From Haliea sp963974125 (lineage in GTDB: Bacteria > Pseudomonadota > Gammaproteobacteria > Pseudomonadales > Halieaceae): 64,000 bases of DNA. This document shows positions 60,370 through 64,000 of this stretch, one piece after another; positions within the stretch are counted from its first letter, which is position 1, and every line of letters begins with the position of its first letter. The stretch spans positions 138,908-202,907 of the forward strand of contig CAXBCH010000001.1 in NCBI GenBank assembly GCA_963974125.1, written 5' to 3'. The position numbers and the translations under genes are program-made. The notes beneath the pieces are model-generated. The model was given only the letters and a program-made list of their open reading frames with translations, had not been told where the DNA came from and made no database searches.

Positions 60370-61572
60370 CAGCGCCCGATCCCGCCGGTAGAGCCAGACG
60401 CTGGCGCCTGCCACCAGCAGCGCGGTGGCAAGCAATATCGGCGGAAAGCCCAGCCGGTCCGCCGCCGGGCCCAGCGCCAGTGCCCCCAGGGCAGGGGCGC
60501 CCATGGTGACCATGACCCAGAGGCTCATGACCCGGCCGCGGAAGGCATCCGGTGTCGACAGCTGCGCCAGTGCCTGGCTGCCGATGCCGGCGATCGTCAT
60601 CGCCATGCTCAGGGCGAAGATGACCGCTCCCAGACGCAGGGTGCTTGTCGCCCAGGCAACCGGCAGCAGCGACACCGAACCCGCAACCTGGCTCCATACC
60701 ACCAGGCGCAGCAAGCCGGCACCGGCATTGCGGCGCTGCGCCAGCAGCAGGCCGCCGAGGATGGCGCCGGCTCCGGCGGTCGCCGTCAGGGTCGCCAGGG
60801 TGCCGGCATTGCCCGCCAGCAGTTTCCCGGAAATGGCGGGCAGCAGTTCGATGACCGTGCGGCCGAGGAGACCGTTGAGCAGGGTAAAGGCGAGAATCAC
60901 CCGAATACCCTGATGCGATTGTACAAAGCGCAGCCCCGCCAGCAGTTCCCCGGCCAGCGTAGACCCCCCCGGCGCCGCACTGCGGCGCGCCAGCCGTATC
61001 CGTGCCAGCAACAGCAGCCCGCCCGCGAACAGGGCTGCCGCGACCAGGAACGCGGTACCGGCCGCTGCCCGGGTAAGCAGCCAGCCGCCGAGAGCCGGGC
61101 CGAGGATGCGCGAGCTGTTGAAGACAACCGCGGAGACGCCAATCGCGCCCGGTAGCACATCCCGGGGCACCAGCAGCGGCAGCAAAGCAAGCCGCAGGGG
61201 CTGGTGGGCCGCGGTGATGGCGCCGCCGACCAGGGCCAGAAACAGCAGCGGCCCCAGCCCAAACACGCCCAGCAGCTCGGCGCTACCCGCTGCAGCGGCC
61301 ACCAGACCCTGGCCGAGCAGGGTCACGAGCATGCCATTGCGGGGATTGATGCGGTCCGAGACCACCCCGAACACGGGGGACAACAGGAAGGTGGGCAGCA
61401 GCATCGCGGCGCTGACAATACCCACCCAGGTGGCGGTGCCGGTCAGCGCCCAGGCGCTCCAGCCGAGCAGGAAGCGCAGCACCCAGGTCGCCAGCGTCGA
61501 CAGGCAGGTGGACCAGAAGTAGCGCCTGAAGGCGGGCTCGACAAAGACTGATACGCGCGCCGGGTTTGCCAT
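60319..61572 (-). CDS. MFS transporter (MFS_3/EntS-like)
   Basis: A 417-residue major facilitator with about twelve helices, resembling the MFS_3 group that includes enterobactin exporter EntS. Visible features are FRRYFWSTCLSTLATWVLR at the N-terminus, the motif-A-like GVVSDRINPRN, and DAFRGRVMSLWVM in the second half. Substrate is unknown. The ATG giving MANPARVSV was chosen. It lies 28 bases downstream of ilvD on the same strand and could be co-transcribed. Confidence 0.85.
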   Translation of the reverse strand: MANPARVSVFVEPAFRRYFWSTCLSTLATWVLRFLLGWSAWALTGTATWVGIVSAAMLLPTFLLSPVFGVVSDRINPRNGMLVTLLGQGLVAAAAGSAELLGVFGLGPLLFLALVGGAITAAHQPLRLALLPLLVPRDVLPGAIGVSAVVFNSSRILGPALGGWLLTRAAAGTAFLVAAALFAGGLLLLARIRLARRSAAPGGSTLAGELLAGLRFVQSHQGIRVILAFTLLNGLLGRTVIELLPAISGKLLAGNAGTLATLTATAGAGAILGGLLLAQRRNAGAGLLRLVVWSQVAGSVSLLPVAWATSTLRLGAVIFALSMAMTIAGIGSQALAQLSTPDAFRGRVMSLWVMVTMGAPALGALALGPAADRLGFPPILLATALLVAGASVWLYRRDRALLVPGLAGEELAAGKHR

Positions 61573-61600
61573 CTGGTTGGGGGCGCCTAGCCGGGGACGC

Positions 61601-63445
61601 CTAGTCGAGCAGTGACAGGTCCCGCACAGCACCCTTGTCCGCGCTGGTGACCATGCTGGCGTAAACCTTGAGCGCGGCGCTGACCTTGCGCGGCCGCTGG
61701 AGCGCGGGTTTCCACGCCTCCCGGCCCCGCGCCTCCATGGCCTGCCGGCGTGCCGCCAGCTCCGCGTCGCTGAGCTTGACGTTGATGCTGCGGTTGGGAA
61801 TGTCGATCTCGATGATGTCACCCTGCTCCACCAGGGCAATGGCACCACCCGACGCCGCCTCCGGGGAGACATGGCCGATGGACAGCCCCGAGGTGCCGCC
61901 GGAAAAGCGGCCGTCGGTGAGCAGGGCGCAGGCCTTGCCCAGACCCTTCGATTTCAGGTAGCTGGTGGGATAGAGCATCTCCTGCATCCCCGGGCCGCCT
62001 CGTGGGCCTTCATAGCGGATGATCACCACGTCGCCGGGCTGTACCCGGTCCTCGAGAATGTCCGCCACGGCGCCTTCCTGGCTCTCGCAGATAAAGGCGG
62101 GCCCGGAAAACTTAAGGATGCTCTCATCGACGCCCGACGTCTTGACCACGCAACCGTCCAGGGCAATGTTGCCGAACAGCACCGCGAGGCCGCCCTCAAG
62201 GGAGAAGGCGTGCTCGAGGTTGCGGATACAGCCGCCCTCCCGGTCCAGGTCCAGGCTGGGCCAGCGGGTGCTCTGGCTGAAGGCGGTCTGGGTGGGAATG
62301 CCCGCGGGGCCCGCCCGGTAGAAGGTATGCACGGCCTCATCCCCGGTTTGCACGATATCCCACTGTGCCAGCGCCGCTGCCATGCTGGGGCTGTGTACTG
62401 TGGGACAGTCGCGGTGCAGCAGCCCGGCGCGGTCCAGTTCGCCGAGAATGGCCATGATGCCGCCGGCCCGGTGCACATCTTCCATGTGGTAGAGCGGCGT
62501 ATTGGGAGCCACCTTGCACAATTGCGGCACCTTCCGGGACAGGCGGTCGATGTCCTGCAGGGTGAAGTCCAGTTCCGCCTCCTGGGCCGCCGCCAGCAGG
62601 TGCAGGATGGTGTTGGTGGAGCCGCCCATGGCGATGTCCAGGCACATGGCATTCTCGAAAGCCTGGAAATTGGCGATGTTGCGCGGCAGTACGCTGGCAT
62701 CATCCTGTTCGTAGTAGCGCTTGCACAGCTCCACCACGGTCCTGCCCGCGCGCAGGAACAGCTGCTCCCGGTCGGCGTGGGTGGCGAGGGTGGAGCCGTT
62801 GCCGGGGAGGGAAAGGCCCAGGGCCTCGGTCAGGCAGTTCATGGAGTTGGCGGTGAACATGCCGGAGCAGGAGCCGCAGGTGGGGCAGGCCGAACGTTCG
62901 TACTCGGCAACCTTCTCGTCGCTGGCGTCGGTGTCGGCGGCGATGACCATGGCATCGACCAGGTCCAGCTTGTGCTCGGACAGTGCCGTCTTGCCCGCCT
63001 CCATCGGCCCGCCGGACACGAACACCACCGGGATGTTCAGGCGCATCGCTGCATTGAGCATGCCGGGGGTGATCTTGTCGCAGTTGGAGATGCAGACCAT
63101 GGCATCGGCGCAGTGGGCGTTGACCATGTACTCCACCGAGTCGGAAATGATGTCTCGGCTGGGCAGGCTGTAGAGCATGCCGTCATGGCCCATGGCGATG
63201 CCGTCGTCCACGGCGATGGTATTGAATTCCTTGGCCACGCCGCCGGCGGCCTCGATTTCCCGCGCCACCAGCTGGCCCAGGTCCTTCAGGTGCACGTGCC
63301 CCGGCACGAACTGGGTGAAGGAGTTGACCACGGCGATGATCGGCTTGCCGAAGTCGCCGTCCTGCATGCCGGTGGCGCGCCAGAGGGCGCGGGCGCCGGC
63401 CATGTTGCGGCCGTGGGTGGACGTCTTGGAACGATATGCGGGCAT
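61601..63445 (-). CDS. ilvD: Dihydroxy-acid dehydratase
   Basis: A 614-residue IlvD that converts dihydroxy acids to 2-oxo acids in isoleucine, valine and leucine synthesis. Iron-sulfur cluster cysteines are in CISNCDKITPGM and CPTCGSCSGMFTANSMNC. The C-terminal signatures LTDGRFSGGTSG and GHVSPEAASGG are intact. Length equals the E. coli enzyme. It overlaps the argA stop by one base (TAATG), so the two genes are probably co-transcribed. Confidence 0.97.
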   Translation of the reverse strand: MPAYRSKTSTHGRNMAGARALWRATGMQDGDFGKPIIAVVNSFTQFVPGHVHLKDLGQLVAREIEAAGGVAKEFNTIAVDDGIAMGHDGMLYSLPSRDIISDSVEYMVNAHCADAMVCISNCDKITPGMLNAAMRLNIPVVFVSGGPMEAGKTALSEHKLDLVDAMVIAADTDASDEKVAEYERSACPTCGSCSGMFTANSMNCLTEALGLSLPGNGSTLATHADREQLFLRAGRTVVELCKRYYEQDDASVLPRNIANFQAFENAMCLDIAMGGSTNTILHLLAAAQEAELDFTLQDIDRLSRKVPQLCKVAPNTPLYHMEDVHRAGGIMAILGELDRAGLLHRDCPTVHSPSMAAALAQWDIVQTGDEAVHTFYRAGPAGIPTQTAFSQSTRWPSLDLDREGGCIRNLEHAFSLEGGLAVLFGNIALDGCVVKTSGVDESILKFSGPAFICESQEGAVADILEDRVQPGDVVIIRYEGPRGGPGMQEMLYPTSYLKSKGLGKACALLTDGRFSGGTSGLSIGHVSPEAASGGAIALVEQGDIIEIDIPNRSINVKLSDAELAARRQAMEARGREAWKPALQRPRKVSAALKVYASMVTSADKGAVRDLSLLD

Positions 63446-64000
63446 TACGGGTTACCTTTTTCCTGGAGTGTCTTGAAGAAGACCTTGGAGTTGCGTTGCA
63501 GATTATACAGGGCCTGCTTCTGCGCTGGCAGCGCATCCCGCTGCCGCTCCTCGAAGCCCTGCTCCAGGAACCAGTGCGCCGTCTGGGTGGTCAGCACAAA
63601 CACGCGGTCCAGGCCCTGGCTGCGGGCCTCGCGCTCCAGCTCCTGCAGCAGGCGCTGGCCGCGGCGACCGCCGCGATAGTCCGGATGCGAGACGATGCAG
63701 GCCACTTCCCCACAGCCCTCTTCGGCAAAGGGATAGAGGGCGGCGCAGGCGATGATGCGGCCGTCGCGCTCGATAATGCGGAACTGGCGGATTTCGTTCT
63801 CCAGCAGTTCGCGCGAACGCTTCAGCAGTACTCCCTCCCGCTCCAGCGGCTCAATCAGCTCAAGGATACCGCCGACATCGTCGATGGTCGCGCTGCGGGT
63901 CTGCTCGAAATCATCCTTGGCCACCAGGGTGCCGTTGCCATCGTGGGTAAACAGCTCCTCCAGCAGGGCGCAGTCGTCGCGATAGCTGATGATGTGGCAG
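63445..64000 (-). CDS. argA: N-acetylglutamate synthase, C-terminal part
   Basis: The last 184 residues of ArgA; the 5' end lies beyond the window edge. The frame enters as CHIISYRDDCALLEELF, matching the kinase-like to acetyltransferase junction of E. coli ArgA. The GNAT domain follows with ATIDDVGGILELI, the acetyl-CoA loop HPDYRGGRRGQRLL and VLTTQTAHWFLEQGF. It acetylates glutamate, the first step of arginine synthesis. No start codon inside the window is the real one. Confidence 0.93.
   Translation of the reverse strand, partial: CHIISYRDDCALLEELFTHDGNGTLVAKDDFEQTRSATIDDVGGILELIEPLEREGVLLKRSRELLENEIRQFRIIERDGRIIACAALYPFAEEGCGEVACIVSHPDYRGGRRGQRLLQELEREARSQGLDRVFVLTTQTAHWFLEQGFEERQRDALPAQKQALYNLQRNSKVFFKTLQEKGNP

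Noticed and set aside
61871..63679. 602-codon plus-strand frame over ilvD
   Set aside because: Antisense to a full-length IlvD with all cluster cysteines.

Overview
The window is a dense, GC-rich bacterial chromosome segment with G/C-biased third codon positions. It has no rRNA, tRNA, insertion sequence, prophage or CRISPR array. Protein family content and gene order point to a Gammaproteobacterium. Several blocks follow orders I remember from Pseudomonas: trkA-rsmB-fmt-def-tsaP-dprA-tsaC-hemF-aroE, coxB-coxA-ctaG-coxC-SURF1-ctaB-sco, and polA-engB-cytochrome c4-dsbA-GGDEF, with split nrdJ. The blocks are joined differently and lack some Pseudomonas genes, so a marine relative such as the OM60/NOR5 (Halieaceae) group is plausible. 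That placement is inference.

Layout. 1-1027: end of a split adenosylcobalamin-dependent ribonucleotide reductase (nrdJa/nrdJb). 1032-2898: a degenerate enhancer-binding-protein-like regulator and an unknown partner. 3000-10898: a compact type-IV-pilus-style (Pil-Chp) chemosensory operon of response regulator, CheW, sensor-less MCP, FimL/ChpA-N-like Hpt protein, hybrid CheA and a second CheW-like protein, without CheR or CheB. 11095-16803: an unknown small protein, rmuC, glyS/glyQ and djlA. 16808-25820: trkH, trkA, rsmB, fmt and def on the minus strand, then divergent tsaP, dprA and a secreted protein with an exosortase-like tail. 25994-31024: purE, tsaC, hemF, aroE, yrdA, yheV and a cytochrome P450. 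31502-39178: aa3-type cytochrome c oxidase and its assembly genes, notably without ctaA. 39199-45850: polA, a candidate small RNA, engB, cytochromes c5 and c4, dsbA and a diguanylate cyclase. 45856-51778: flavin reductase, cysteine synthase, second diguanylate cyclase, Bcr/CflA exporter, SDR, Lrp regulator and EVE protein. 51853-53745: a candidate leucine leader peptide and leuA. 53765-61572: an amino-acid uptake/racemisation/deamination module, a serine/threonine dehydratase, a lipoprotein, a cytochrome b561 and an MFS exporter. 61601-64000: ilvD and the 3' end of argA.

How they work together. The chemosensory operon probably feeds a type IV pilus motility or surface-sensing output; tsaP encodes a pilus secretin-associated protein, and two diguanylate cyclases in the window would add c-di-GMP control. 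The oxidase cluster, cytochromes c4/c5 and hemF supply aerobic respiration. leuA and ilvD belong to branched-chain amino acid synthesis. The most unusual material is the reduced chemosensory locus with its apparently ATPase-dead and sigma54-dead regulator. Next come the leuA leader, the structured polA-engB intergenic RNA, and an oxidase cluster that has lost its heme A synthase gene.
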